NCBI GenBank assembly: GCA_038373885.1
Contig: JAWZYV010013163.1
Coordinates: forward strand, 558,001 to 622,000
DNA length: 64,000 nucleotides
From: Cheiracanthium punctorium
Taxonomy: Eukaryota; Arthropoda; Arachnida; Araneae; Cheiracanthiidae
Reading direction: 5' to 3'
Position 1 is the first letter of the stretch. Every line of letters begins with the position of its first letter. This document shows positions 35,801 through 47,830 of this stretch, piece by piece. A program made the translations under genes and the position numbers. A model generated the notes under the pieces. That model saw only the letters and a list, made by a program, of their open reading frames with translations. It made no database searches and was not told the DNA's origin.

Positions 35801-36285
35801 AAATGCTTGTTTTATTATCAGTAACTACGATTTCTTCTAAAAGAGAGAGAATTTGAAACTCTTAAAATAAAAATTAAAGATTTAGTTTGGAACTTTTTCG
35901 AGTTTTACTATTGCAAAAATAAATAAATAAATAAATAAAAACCAATTTTGTTCAACTTAACTAATTAACTGAACAAAAAATATTTTGTTTGTAGTAAATA
36001 ATAATTTAGCGATTTTTTTTAAACATTGAAGCGAAAATTAAATCCATGTTCAAGCTAACACGCATCTAACAGCTAACTGCTGGTTTAGTTGTTATTATGC
36101 TTATAGAACTTGTTTTCACAAGAATTTTATTTGAATTGTCTGAATTGCGATATCAGTGTGATTTCTCGATTTTTGGACTCATTCTTATTGCTTTTGAACT
36201 AACTTTTATCGCTCCTTTTATATAAATCTCGCAATGCTCATTGTACATGCAAAACATGAGTTTTCTGAGTTTGGGGAAAAATACC

Positions 36286-36456
36286 ACTTTTTTTAAATAT
36301 GAATTTTCTACTTTTAAGCACTACCAATTTTTCCTATTTACAAAAAAGTAGCGAAACGACTGTGTTAATTATTTTTATACATAGTTATTTGTAGTTGAAT
36401 TTCAAATTTATATTTCTTTTACGTAAGAGGAAACTTACTAATTAAAAGTCAGGTTT
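36286..36456. repeat. 171-bp partner of 31,927-32,097
   Basis: Nearly identical to the segment inside the MITE centre at 31,927-32,097. Its surroundings here are AT-rich non-repeat DNA, so this is the better candidate for the source copy. Confidence 0.8.
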
Positions 36457-36639
36457 ATGAGGCTTGAAAAAAAAAGTTTGAAACATATTTCAATAATTCC
36501 GTAGCGTTTTAAACGAGTAAGATGTACCCTGTTAAATCTTATATACAGTGTACCTGCTTAAGTCCATTGTCACCCCATTAACTTCAGAACGGGAAGAGCT
36601 TAGTCATGATAATGGGGTCTATGCTATATCTATGGGGTC

Positions 36640-36700
36640 TAATGCTATCTTAAGATAGCTTAAGATAGATAGCTTAATATAGATAGCTTAAGATAGCTCT
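36640..36700. repeat. Short CTTAAGATAG tandem repeat
   Basis: Several copies of the self-complementary AGCTTAAGATAG unit, with variants, follow duplicated ATGGGGTCTA phrases. Confidence 0.6.
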
Positions 36701-36977
36701 GCGCTACACAATAAAACTGCTTACAGTTTCGCGTTAGCGTACTTACCTCGAAAAAAGTATGAGATAAAGGAAAAAAAACATTTACAAAGTTGTTTGGCAT
36801 TATCCATTAAAAAAAATATAAATAAATAAAAATGCACAAATTGATGGACAAAATAATTCTGCAAATGAAAGGCATAAAGCGAACACTTACTTAGTTTCAT
36901 TTTCCATAACTTATTTTGCCTGACATTAAATAAATTTGTCTTTGATGCTCAAAGTGTTTTTCGTCAAGAACGATCCC

Positions 36978-37935
36978 ATTCTTGCATTCGATCCCACAGC
37001 AAACTTGCATCAAACTTGCAGTAAGCTTGATTTATCAAGTCAATAAACTTGAATTAAGCTTGAAAATTTCAAGTGTGTAAGTTTAATGCAAGCTTGAATC
37101 AAGTGTTCAAGTGTTCAAGTTTACACTTGCCCAACTTGCATTAAGCTTGCTATGTCAAGCTTGATTCAAGCTTGACATAGCAAGCTAAATTTCAAGCTTA
37201 AAAAATTTTCCTAAATACACGGGGCGCCCGTTGGCGAACTCGCCCCACATATTTTATTTTTCCACGCATTTTCCCCTCTACGCTGAAATCTCAAATTATT
37301 TTAATCTGTTTCCATCAAGCGTCCGCGATCGAACTAGGGACATAAGAAGACAGACTTTGGGAAGACAGCGTGCTAACACTCAGCCAACCTGACTCGGGCT
37401 GATATGACTAAAGTTTGAAGTGACTGTTATGATTGTCACGCCGTTTTCCGGGGATCAGTGGTAGATGCCGATCTGTTTCTTTTATTTTTCCATGGGATGA
37501 ATCAAAATTAAAATAATGTAATGTGTGATTTATAGACTCTACTAATAGGGAAATAAGCATAAAATAAATATAAAAGCAGCACACGTTTTAAAACTTTGAC
37601 TATCGCGACACTCATGTTGGCCAAAATCGAGACAAACGACTGATTTTGAAATCAATTTCGTAGTATAATTGTATTTTATTTTGAAGAATTTCAAATAGAA
37701 TCTCTTTTTTTAATTCTATGGTCAAGTACATTTATGACTGATGATAAATTATTTGTTATGTGTATGTGGCTTTCCAAATCAAGCAGTAATCAAGTTGTGT
37801 TCAAGCTTGACAGTTCAAATGACTTCTCCAAGCTTGCTGCAAGCTTAAAATGAATTGAACTGTCAAGCTTGTATTAATACGTCAAATTCAAAGAAATGTC
37901 AAGCTTGATTTAAGCTTACGGGCTGTCTGGGATGC
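36978..37935. mobile_element. AAGCTTG-motif element
   Basis: The ends are ATCCCACAGC and GCTGTCTGGGAT, weak inverted repeats. Both terminal regions (36,995-37,200 and 37,780-37,920) are built from repeated CAAGCTTG/AACTTGCA words in both orientations, including the palindrome GTCAAGCTTGATTCAAGCTT followed by GACATAGCAAGC. The centre (37,200-37,780) lacks them and holds a tRNA-like segment at 37,330-37,400. I see no target-site duplication. Confidence 0.45.
37325..37405 (-). mobile_element. tRNA-like SINE head
   Basis: On the minus strand an A-box-like TTGGCTGAGTGTTAGCACGC is followed about 30 bases on by a B-box-like TAGTTCGATC. This is the spacing of a tRNA-derived Pol III promoter. The folding is too poor for a working tRNA. 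Confidence 0.4.
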
Positions 37936-39265
37936 ACCTCTGCACTTTGGTCTGCAATTCTTGCGGTACATTGAACAAAGTTGCAGGTGACACGCTGGCA
38001 TTAAGCGTCAGTAATATTTTTTACGTCTTATAATTTTGATATTAAACTAATGTAACCAGGGTTCCTTTTCTTCCTAAATCGAAGATTCTCAACAACTTTG
38101 TAACTGACATTTTTCCTGTATCCTCGTACTATATTTCCTATTGAAATGCTAACTCCAAATGTAGATACCAAGTGTGGTCGTAAGCAGTTTCATTGCGGAA
38201 CGAATATTTACTTTACTATACCTAGATCCCGTTGTTATGACTGTAAATGTGGTGAGAAAGGACTTTAGCGGGCACATGCATTTAACTAAGGTTATTCTTT
38301 TAAGAAATAATGAACTATTTGGGCAGTTTTGTACGTAACTGACTTAACGTTAGGAACACGATAAGGATTAGAATATTTTTTTACAAGCTGTACTAAGAAC
38401 TTTTAAATATGATCCACCTATGAAAGTTATGAAAAATGAGCAGAATTTTACTTAATTTTTCAACTTACTCAGCTTTTTACTTAATTTTATTTTTCAACAT
38501 TTACCTCCGCCAAGTTTCCAGTTGAAAAAATTTCATAGTACGGAGATTACAGATTTTTGTAGTTGTTTAAGTGAATACAAACTTTTTAGAAAACTGGACT
38601 AAGAAAGTATTTAACAATGAAATTAAGTTAAAAGTAAATTAAAATATATTATAAATTTGTGAAGATTGTGTGTTACTATTTTTCATTTTATAAATGAAAT
38701 TCTCAATAGTGAGAACTGTTTACCAACTCAAATAGTGTAATATAATACTAGTACTTAATATTTGCGTTTATTTTACTTGAAAATTTCCGTTATTTGACGT
38801 AGATTTTCATTCCGTGTTCTTAATTTTTTTAATTGATCCTATTTTAAAATTGCTCTGAAATAGAGTAGGGCACATTTTCTTCCATTTGTAAATCTCTTTT
38901 TACGGTTTTGGATGGTTGTAGTATTTCTGCATATTGAGGTTTTGGCTATGTCACGTTTTACTTTTCGGAATCACTGTAACATATGAAGTAATTACTATTT
39001 CTGCAGCCATTTCTTCAAAATCGAACGTAATTGCATATGCTATTTTTCTATTATTTTTCACTGTTTTCCATTTTTTTTTCTAATTCGTCTGAGATAATAC
39101 TAAGTTCATACTTAAAATGGATTGATTTTGAGAATAAGACTGTAACTTTCGTTATAGGAAGAGAGCCACTTCGTTATAGAGAAAATATTTTTAGTGTGAT
39201 TAAAGTTTAATAGTTGCGTTTCGATTTGGCATTTTTTTTATAGGAAGAAGTTCGTTTCTGGGACA
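37936..39265. other. No gene seen
   Basis: AT-rich DNA without clear repeats or long open frames. Confidence 0.5.
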
Positions 39266-39269
39266 CTAA

Positions 39270-39673
39270 CCCTTTGAGGCGCAACCCTTTCACAATGCTG
39301 AAAAAAGGTTAGCTGTTGCCATCGCTTGATTTGACTACCAGCAAGATGGCGGACGATCGAAATGTTCATCGCGTGCCATCTTGCTGGTAGTTAAGTCCAT
39401 CGATGGCAACGGCTGCCCTTTTTTCAGCATTGGGAAATCTAATCTGTCCAGCTGTTCTTGCATTCTTCCATTTCTCAGCATATGTCAGTGCTATTAAAAA
39501 TAATCGTGACCATTTTTTTCACGGGAAATGACGTGCTAAAAAGTAAAGGATTCTCGTGGAACTATGTCACCCGCGACTGTTTTTATAGAAATCAAATCTA
39601 TTCTCCGTGACTGGCAACAGTCCAAACGTCAGAGTTTGGTGTTCTCAGAGCGGGAATACTGCGCGTTAAAGGG
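39270..39673. mobile_element. TTAA-type palindromic MITE, 404 bp
   Basis: Starts CTAA|CCCTTTGAGGCGCAACCC and ends GCGCGTTAAAGGG|TTAA, inverted relative to 31,560-32,252. It lacks the 171-bp central segment. The centre has CCAGCAAGATGGC and, inverted, GCCATCTTGCTGG. The left target is CTAA instead of TTAA, one mismatch. No coding capacity. Confidence 0.75.
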
Positions 39674-39677
39674 TTAA

Positions 39678-39870
39678 AGCTTTTCTTGTCAAAAGTTAAA
39701 ATTCCTGAAACACTAGCAGTTTATCCTTATTTTTAATTCTATCCGAAATCATTCCTATCGATCTGAAGATCTCGAAGCTAAGAAAGAGAGGGGGAGCAAA
39801 AAATCTCTCCGATAAGCGGAAAGGCATTATCACACTCTCACGTAGGATTCGAAGCCAATAGATTGGGCTG
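39678..39870. repeat. Inverted copy of the MITE flank at 31,361-31,555
   Basis: Reverse complement of 31,361-31,555 with few differences. Past 39,885 the sequences differ, where the other copy meets the Helitron end. The 81-codon minus-strand frame at 39,830-40,075 starts outside and reads through this repeat. Confidence 0.75.
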
Positions 39871-40879
39871 TATTCGGAACGACAGCCTTCCCATCGACGG
39901 AGGCAGAATCAATTATGGTCGTAAAACGATTTGCTGGAAAAATCTTTTCTCTTTTCCTGTCGTAGGTATAGGTAGGTAATTGGCCAACTCTACAAAATGA
40001 ATATTTATAGACATTCCTATTTGCTGCCCAGTTAAACACTAAAATACGGGAGCATTCATTTTGACCATTACGCAATAAGTTAAACAGCCACTTTTTTATT
40101 ATTATTAGTTGTATTATTATTACGTAGGATTACGTTCCTTCATAACTCTCCTATTTAACGAAAAAAAAAAAATCAGCATCGTAGCATCGCATAGAGTCTC
40201 TTTAAAACTTAATTTCGTGGATAGATAATTTTATGCAAAAGAGTAAGGATTTATTGCAAAAAATATACCTATTTTGGTGTTTTGCGAAACAATAAATAAA
40301 GGTAACTGTGTAATCCTACCCCTATTAAATTTTTTCAATAATGCACTGTATACATAATAAGTAGCAACACTGAGATATACCCATGAATAAGTTAAATCAG
40401 ATGTCTGATTGCTTTTAGAGTTTAACGTTTTCTTACATATTGTTTGTTGTTATTTATCAAACTACACCCATATTTAACATTTAAATCAAAGAAAATAATT
40501 AATGTTATTTTTGTTCTGAAATGTTGTTACTATTTTTTTCTAGGTAAGTTGGATCATAAGACGAATTTCATAGCTAAATTTAAGACACATAAAGGTAACT
40601 TTTTGTTGAATATTTTTATTACTTATTCTATACAATTTTATTATCTTCAAAAGGAATCACCCTTAACTTATGAAAATTAACAAGTGAAAGCAAGGAAGCG
40701 GGAAGTTTGCTTGTTAACTATTAAGTTATAAAAATATGCTATGGAGAAAAATAAAATCTGAAGCACTTTCATATTTTAAATGTACATAATACATAAATGC
40801 TATATATTAAAAGCCTATCATAATCCATGAGCCTTACCTATTTTCTTCTTTATTAAGTTGAAAAGTGTATGATTATTAA

Positions 40880-41330
40880 GGTATTCGGCGTACTTTTCTT
40901 TCTTGTTTCATAAAACGCTTCTTTGGAATTAAAATCTATATTGATATCGCCTACTAAAACTGTTTTACAATATTCGGCAAGTATATTTCCACTGTACTTC
41001 ACCATTATAAATACTATTTAGAATGTTCATCATAATTTATGATTGTGCCGTTTTTGTCTTTCATGTTCCACAAAATACTACTTCAGAATCCAAATCTATA
41101 TTAAAATTGCCTACCAAAACTGTTTAACAATCTTCGTCAGTCATATTCTAGCTATACTTCACCTTTATAAATACCATTTGGAAAGTGTATCATAATCTAT
41201 GTACTGTATTTGTCTTCCTTGTTTCATAACAAACTTCTTTGCAATGGAAATTTATATTAAAATAGCCTACTAAAACTATTTTATAATCTTCACCGGGCAT
41301 ATTCCAACTATACTTTTCATTTGTAATAAA
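40880..41330. repeat. Tandem array, ~155-bp period, three units
   Basis: Units are marked by TTCTTTGGAATTAAAATCTA (40,918), a diverged unit near 41,081 and TTCTTTGCAATGGAAATTTA (41,229). Each is followed by CCTACTAAAACTGTTTTA-like text and TATACTTCACC. They are the reverse complement of the TAGGCGATTTTAAGATAGAT unit in the Helitron at 25,985-27,936, so the array is Helitron-derived. Confidence 0.6.
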
Positions 41331-41489
41331 TTTGTAGTGTTTTCCAGTTTCTAGCCAAATTTGGAAGAAATCGCCAAGCTTCGTTCAGTTTTGAAGACTT
41401 ATTTTTTGAAACCAAACTTGTCAATAAATCATCCAAAATTACAAAACTTGGCGAGTTTCAACATTTTACTCTCCCATCCCTCGCACTCC

Positions 41490-41890
41490 TCGATATCTGG
41501 CACTTTTAAATATTTCTCCCTGCAGGCCGTAATTTATGAGAAATAATTTTGGAGCCTTGTAAAAAATTCTAAGTCCTGTACGCACCAAAATCAATAATTT
41601 TTGTACTACGGTAGTCTTAAATATTTACTCCAAATTTGAGTTCAATAGAATACACCATTCTATTGAACTTAATAGACCGGTACCATTGGAACGGTACCAA
41701 CGGAACGGAATCACTGTATAGTGAGAAATACTTAAAATAGAGCTACCTTTTAAGTATTTCTCACCATAGGACGTAATGTATAAAACATATTTTTTGAATC
41801 CCTTTAAAAACTATACGTCCTATACGCACCGAAATCAATACCCTTCTTACGACGTTGGTCTATAATATGCATACCAAATTTGAGCTTAAT
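41490..41890. repeat. Two units related to the 15,840-16,285 minisatellite
   Basis: Units near 41,499 and 41,748 (AAATATTTCTCCCTGCAGGC, AAGTATTTCTCACCATAGGA) continue with TAAGTCCTGTACGCACC-like text and ATATGCATACCAAATTTGAG. A GGTACC-centred palindromic stretch separates them (41,645-41,705). The frame at 41,855-42,043 is in repeat DNA. Confidence 0.5.
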
Positions 41891-42049
41891 CGATTGCATC
41901 TTTACCTGTTGAAAGATACGACGGAAACGTGTCGACCCAAATCTGTCCACAAAAAATTCCGGCTTGAACGAAATAGCACTTCAGTGCTTCAAAACAGCAC
42001 TTTAAAAATTCAGTTCATAGTATATTTTACGGGATCTAGTTAAATAATT

Positions 42050-44142
42050 TGAGGTTTTCTAATTTTTTAAATGAATGGTTAAAGTAAATTAGATTACTTT
42101 ATTTCATTGACAAATTCTTATAATTTTTTTATCCTCTCTTAGTTCAGATGAAATGCTCATTAACAAAGTTTGGGTAACTAGCTCGGCAAACTTTCTCCGT
42201 AAATTGAAGGTGGATGACTAGAGAATCAAATTTCGCTTAGCTAGATAGTTATGCTTTCGTAAACAGTCCTTCTATATAATTCAGTAATTATTTGACGACG
42301 GTATATAAAACCTCAAAATATCATCAAATAGCGCTGAGACTGAAGATTTTTGGTGAATGATTTGTTTTGTTTTGTTAATGGAAGGCACAGTTGGGTTAGC
42401 TGCCAAAGGTAGGAATGACTTGGGGGGGGGACTTTTTAAGGGGTTCTAACGCTATACGTTACATCTGGAAAAAAATGTTTAAAATTCTAGACTAATTACC
42501 AGACTATTAAGTACAGGTACTAAATTCGGCAGCCGTATGGTAGCACCTGCACTTCACACTTTAGCCATCTATCAGTGCTCAGTGTTTTATTCATTCGGCC
42601 ATTGGCGGGATTTTGTAAAATATAGCCAAATTTGTGAAAAGAAAGCCTCCAAAAGTGAACCGTTTTGGCGAGATACCGCCGAATACTAATGCTCTCGAAT
42701 GGGAATTTTAACATCAGAAAAAGTTATATCCTTTCATGACACCCAGAACTGAAATTTATTCACTATCCATTTAGTTTATTTCCCTTCCTTACTCACTGTA
42801 CCAAAAATAACTGTACTGCCTCATTTTTTTTTCTCTAACTCTTTAAAGCTTTTCCACATTTATGATTTTTTTAATGGCCAAGTGCAATAACAATACTATA
42901 AGAAAATAGTTCAAAGGATTGTTGTACACTCCAGTTGCTTTCTTCGTTTCAATATTCATTATGTTACTCACTAAATTATAAACTTTTTAATACTTCTGTG
43001 AAAAACTATCTTTTCAGTAAAATGACTAAATTGAATTTACATTCTGTCTAATACTTTAGCATTCAAACAGAGCAAGTATTTCTGGTATTAGGCAAACATA
43101 TCCCTGTGAATTTGAAAACAAGCTTTACTACAACGAGAAAATATAAACCTTTTTTCAATTCTACAACAGATCATTTCTTGAAAATTACACGATTTATACA
43201 GCTCTGCATCTCGGGGGAACGAAATCAATTGCTAACGTGCTAAGAATTTTGTAAACGGGATTTGCTATTTTTCCGTTCCTGCAAAACAATGGTTTGCGTG
43301 ACTCCCATGTAAGAGATATGCAATAAAAATTTTCTCCAGCACCTTATCCCGTTTTTCTAGTGCGAAATTTGCGTTTGAAGTCACGTTCCGCTTCGGAATT
43401 TTAAACCTGTGATGACAATCCATCTTGGGCAACTTTTCACTATTTCTTGCCTGCCATTTCTTTTCTTTCTTTTTATTATGGTTTTGGGGGTAAGCTTTGC
43501 ACGCTATTGTAGTATTTGATTGACAGTAAACGCTTGTTTTGAATTCACGTTCGAAAGTATATGTCAAAACCGGAGGATTTACAAACTAGTCCAGTGACAG
43601 CATAAAAGTGAATTTTGCGGAAGGTCATTAGGAAACAAAGTAATTTTATTATGAATACAAATGCAGCAGTTAACAGCTGCAGTTACATTTTCGCTTTCTT
43701 CTATTTTGTTGTTCTGTTAATGCAAAGCTACAAGAAGGAACATGCATAGAGAAGGAATACCTTGAGTGAATGACTTATTAAGGGGATGTACTTAATAGTC
43801 TTAATTACCTGTACTTAATAGTCTGGCGTATTCATGTTTTATCTAAAGAAAACCGAGCCAAAACCCACACCAATATATAGCCGTGCAGTAGGCTAAAACC
43901 CTGGAATTTCTTTTACTTGGAAATGGTCTTTATACATTACGCATAGTTTTCAGCATATTTTTTCCTTCTTTCTTTTTTTTCTGAATTCTGAAATAAGGTA
44001 TCCTTTTAGAATAAATTGAAAAGTTAGGTACTATTTATGTTTTTTTTTTTTTCTGCAAACATGAACCAACTGTAGAAATGTAGATGCTTTCTCTTATCCC
44101 TCTTCACTCAATATATATATATATATATATATATAGTATACC
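42050..44142. other. No gene seen; one short paralogous stretch
   Basis: Mostly AT-rich DNA. At 43,370-43,470 the minus strand could encode MDCHHRFKIPKRNV, closely similar to MNCHQNFKIPRENL at 48,900-48,970; the nucleotide sequences are also related (TCGGAATTTTAAA, TGATGACAAT). I recognise no protein family, and only this short piece is shared. Confidence 0.3.
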
Positions 44143-44800
44143 CTACTTATTATAAAAGACTATATCTGTGTCTCAGTAGTGCTACGGACAAACGGGTAGA
44201 TGTAGATCTAAGTTTTTAGTGCAAAGGAAGTTCTAAACATAAAGCTATGTACCTCGAAGCGGGTTTTTTTTTCAAAATTTCTGCTAGAAATTTTATTATT
44301 CAATATTTTTTGAATTTTTGAGCGATTTTTCAAGGATATTCTCAGCCATAGGAACAGCAATAATATCTACAAGAAAACGGGTGTTATATCATCGGATAAA
44401 AATTTTTCTCGTCAAAAGAAGTTTCTTCTGGATGCTTAACACAATTTACTGTTTTTTGGGCGATTTTTGACGGATATTCAGCCCTAGGAGCAGAAATAAC
44501 ATCTACATGAAAACGATGGTTATCATCGGACAGAAAAAGAAAATTTTCTTTCAGAAATAATTTTTTCTGAATGTTTAATATACTGTATTAATTTTAGATA
44601 CTTTGTTTTTCAAAAGAAATTCCACATTTATTGGAAATGTTCGAGGAATGATTTTTAAATTGTGGCATGTTAAAATCTATTCGCCAGAATGGTTTTCTTT
44701 TTTTTAGTTTAGCCTGGATATAAAGTAAACATTAAACCCTCTTTTAAACTTTAAACGAAATAAAAGCATAATGCGGAGATTTTCTAAGAATGTAGAAGAA
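44143..44800 (+). mobile_element. Helitron 5' portion
   Basis: Begins TACCCTACTTATTATAAAAG after an AT microsatellite and follows the 34,323-35,506 family: an ACGGGTAGATGTAGATCTAA-type stretch, CCTCGAAGCGGG, repeated CGATTTTT...GGATATTC blocks, and AATGCGGAGATTTTC near 44,770. No 3' hairpin or CTAG is visible, so the copy is truncated. Confidence 0.45.
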
Positions 44801-45829
44801 TGAAATGGGATTTTATATTAAATTAGCTACTGTGTAAAAATTCTGTTATATAGCCATTACTTTTCTGTTTTGCGTCGTCTGGGTAATGCAAACTCTGAAA
44901 TTATACATCTGAAAAGTAAATAAAGAAAGAAACAAAATTAAGCGTGGTTCCGATTTTTTATTAGTTAGATTGGCGTCAATTTGATGTCACGAGTTTGAAA
45001 ACGCAAAATCCACTCAAAATAACTGATTCTGACGTAGAAATAATGCCAAGAAATAATTCAGGAAGTTCTCAAACTTCCGATTACTGAGGAGTAGAAATTC
45101 ATAAAAATTCAAATTTATCTATCATTTGTGATTTTCCAAAGAGTCGCATCCTGAAATCTACCAGTGAGTTTTAAGTTTGTGAGAAAAATGCACATTTAGC
45201 CCTTTATTAAAAACTAAGCAAAAAAAAAAAAAAAAAAACCATCAATTAGAAGATGTTTACGAACTTTAAAGTAAAACGATACTTTGAGTTAATTATTTAA
45301 TTAGTGACGCCTCTACAAAACATTTTTGCTTGCGTTGTCGTGCAACGAAAACATTGAATAACTCTACGTTAAAAGAAACCAGGGAATGATATTAGAACTA
45401 GATGAAGAAGATACAGCAGAAGTTCTATATTAGCGTCAGAAATATTTTTTCAGCAATAACTGGCGATGCAATCAACTGCCTTTCGCATGTTCCAGAAACT
45501 TCTTGCATCTATAAAAAAAAAGTATAGTTATTTTCTGTCGCTTTTTATTTTATGTTTTAAAATATTTATAGTTATCTCAAGATTTCATATGCATAATGCT
45601 GAGCATTTGAAAAATATGCTACTAGCAGGTTTTTTATGTACCATGGAACTGACATTGCTCCAACGTTTCATTTTGATGTCAAGAATTTAAAATAGCATCA
45701 GAAACGCAATGAGGGTAACGCGCGCTTTAAGCAAAAAATACGTCTCTAGCATTTGTTTTTACGAGAGCCAAAATGTACAAAAAAATAATGTTTCATGTAT
45801 GTATATATATATATATGTATATATATTAA
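44801..45829. other. No gene seen
   Basis: AT-rich DNA. A 43-bp stretch at about 45,478-45,520 (CCTTTCGCATGTTCCAGAAA, then CTTCTTGCATCTATAAAAAA) recurs almost exactly at 46,972-47,014. The 74-codon plus-strand frame here is unrecognised. Confidence 0.45.
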
Positions 45830-46098
45830 TGACTATGTCATTTTATCTCTCACCCCTTTATTGAAAATTGTCCTAAAAATGAGTCCCAAAAAAGCGACAT
45901 AAAAATGCGACATAATTTTACATATATTTAAATACTACTATTAGTTCACAACAGCTTTAATCTATTGTTACAATATTTCGTAAGCTGCAGAATATGCATC
46001 ACATGTATTTTTCTATAAATAGGTTACAATCATAAAAATTTCAACACAGGGTAACCAGGTGAAATACACGAAGGATGAGAGATAAAATGACATAGTCA
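45830..46098. mobile_element. MITE, 269 bp, 5-bp target duplication
   Basis: Terminal inverted repeats of about 25 bp (TGACTATGTCATTTTATCTC at the left, GAGATAAAATGACATAGTCA at the right, exact over 20 bases), flanked by ATTAA at 45,825-45,829 and 46,099-46,103. No coding capacity. I cannot assign a superfamily. Confidence 0.8.
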
Positions 46099-46109
46099 AT
46101 TAATATCGT

Positions 46110-47123
46110 TTTAATTTGGCAATAATGAAGCTAAAAATTTAGGGAGGTTCAGGGGTGCTTCCTCCTGACAAGGCTCGAAAAGCCGAGTTGTATATTATAT
46201 CAAGAATATTTTTAGAGTTTTTTATTGAGTAAAACTTTACCAAGGTGTTCTGCAGATTAACTCCCATTGTGCCTCATTCACACTTCACGAATTCAGACAA
46301 AGTAAAATAGTTGTCCACATCATGTGACGTTATTTTAGAACTTAAAAATAAAGCACAAAAACTTATTCTGTAGAAATAAACCATTTTGAAAGTGAATAAA
46401 TCTGTTTTCAAAACGCTGTTAGATCGAAAGTAATGTTGACATAATTTTTATCTCACCAATTTACAGTTGCGTTATGTATCATATCAAGTTGTGTTCATAA
46501 GGCAATGTTTATGTCACGAGTCAACTAATTTCCCTTTTTTTTCTTGACAATCTGAAACGATGGAATTAATTTCATCTGTATGAATAAAAAATAAATAAAT
46601 AAAAAATATAAATAAATAAATAAAAATTCATTCATTCCATGCAAAGAACGGGTCTGCAGCAGTATTTAAATGTAAATAAAGTGTTTTTTAATCTAAATTA
46701 TGTTCAGAAATAAAAGCCATGCATTTATTTTTTTAATATTATTTAATATTCTATATTTTAACTATTCTCCCAGAGCAGACATTCATATACGGGACATTAA
46801 ATTATTACTTACTCAACAGATGACATCTAGAATAATTTTGAGCAAACTAATAATCTCTGTTTTTTTTCATTCCGTAAAAATAACAAGTAATTATACATGC
46901 GAAACTATGCCCTTACAAATATTTCCGTTTAATATATATAGCGCGTTACATTTAAAGACACATTATCTACTCCCTTTCGCATGTTCCAGAAACTTCTTGC
47001 ATCTATAAAAAAAAGCAAGAAATTAATTAAAGCATTAATTAAAAGCAAGAAATTTCTGATGTAGTGTTTAATAATTCTGTTTAGGAATTAAATAATTTGT
47101 ATTTGAAGGTTATATGCTACATA
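46110..47123. other. No gene seen
   Basis: AT-rich DNA with (AAAT)n-like tracts at 46,585-46,625. The 102-codon plus-strand frame at 46,700-47,008 includes the repeated 43-bp stretch at its end and is not recognised. Confidence 0.4.
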
Positions 47124-47829
47124 TCCTACAATACAGTTACGCTAACCTTGACTCACTGACTCACTTTGTATCAATTCCCAGCAACCAATCCAAGATGAAA
47201 CTTTTACCGCCATTACTCCAAGAAGATTAAAAAGTTCAAAAAGATTAAAAAGCGCAAAAAGCGTAATAACATCTACATCGTTTCAATGATCCGCTTGAAA
47301 ATTTTCATAATTATGTATAAAAATATTGAAAATAATCTGCGCTACTTTAAAAATCTGAAAATCCACCCGTTCCCTCATTTTTTTCGCTCGTTTTAGTTCC
47401 ATTTCATTTCCGAGAGTGAAAAAGGTGAATCATTTGCGTGACAAAATTAGCAGTTTAGAGTGATAATGACGTCATCATCACGGTTATCTGACTTTGAAAG
47501 GAAAATTGAGATTTTTCAATTCGTTTAAAATAGTTTTTCCAGATAGCATAGTTTAATTTTTTTCATCAAAATGATCGTCTGCTTGAAGCATTGATATAAG
47601 ATAGGCTGTGTACACAATTCGAAATCGTTCAAATGCGAAAAGTTTCCGCACGTTTCCAGAAGAGCATGAAATTCGATTTGGGTGTATAATAAAACTTGAA
47701 TATGAAGTTATTTATTTTAGGTGGACTTAGATATATACTGAGAAATATACTGAGTGAAGACATATTTTCGTCAATTTTTTTTCCCTAGCGCCCGTTGTAA
47801 TCGCCTCCACAACGGGCTTCGACTTCTAG
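47124..47829 (+). mobile_element. Complete non-autonomous Helitron, 706 bp
   Basis: Starts TCCTACAATACAGTTACGCT after a host A. Near the 3' end is a perfect 9-bp stem GCCCGTTGT (47,790-47,798) / ACAACGGGC (47,809-47,817), then TTCGACTT and the terminal CTAG before a host T. It shares start, interior and hairpin loop (AATCGCCTCC versus AATTGCCTCC) with 6,345-7,012. All Helitron end features are present; it has no coding capacity. Confidence 0.85.
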
Positions 47830-47830
47830 T

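Noticed and set aside
42030..42042. CTAGT as a Helitron 3' end
   Set aside because: No convincing hairpin lies just upstream and no matching TC end could be placed.
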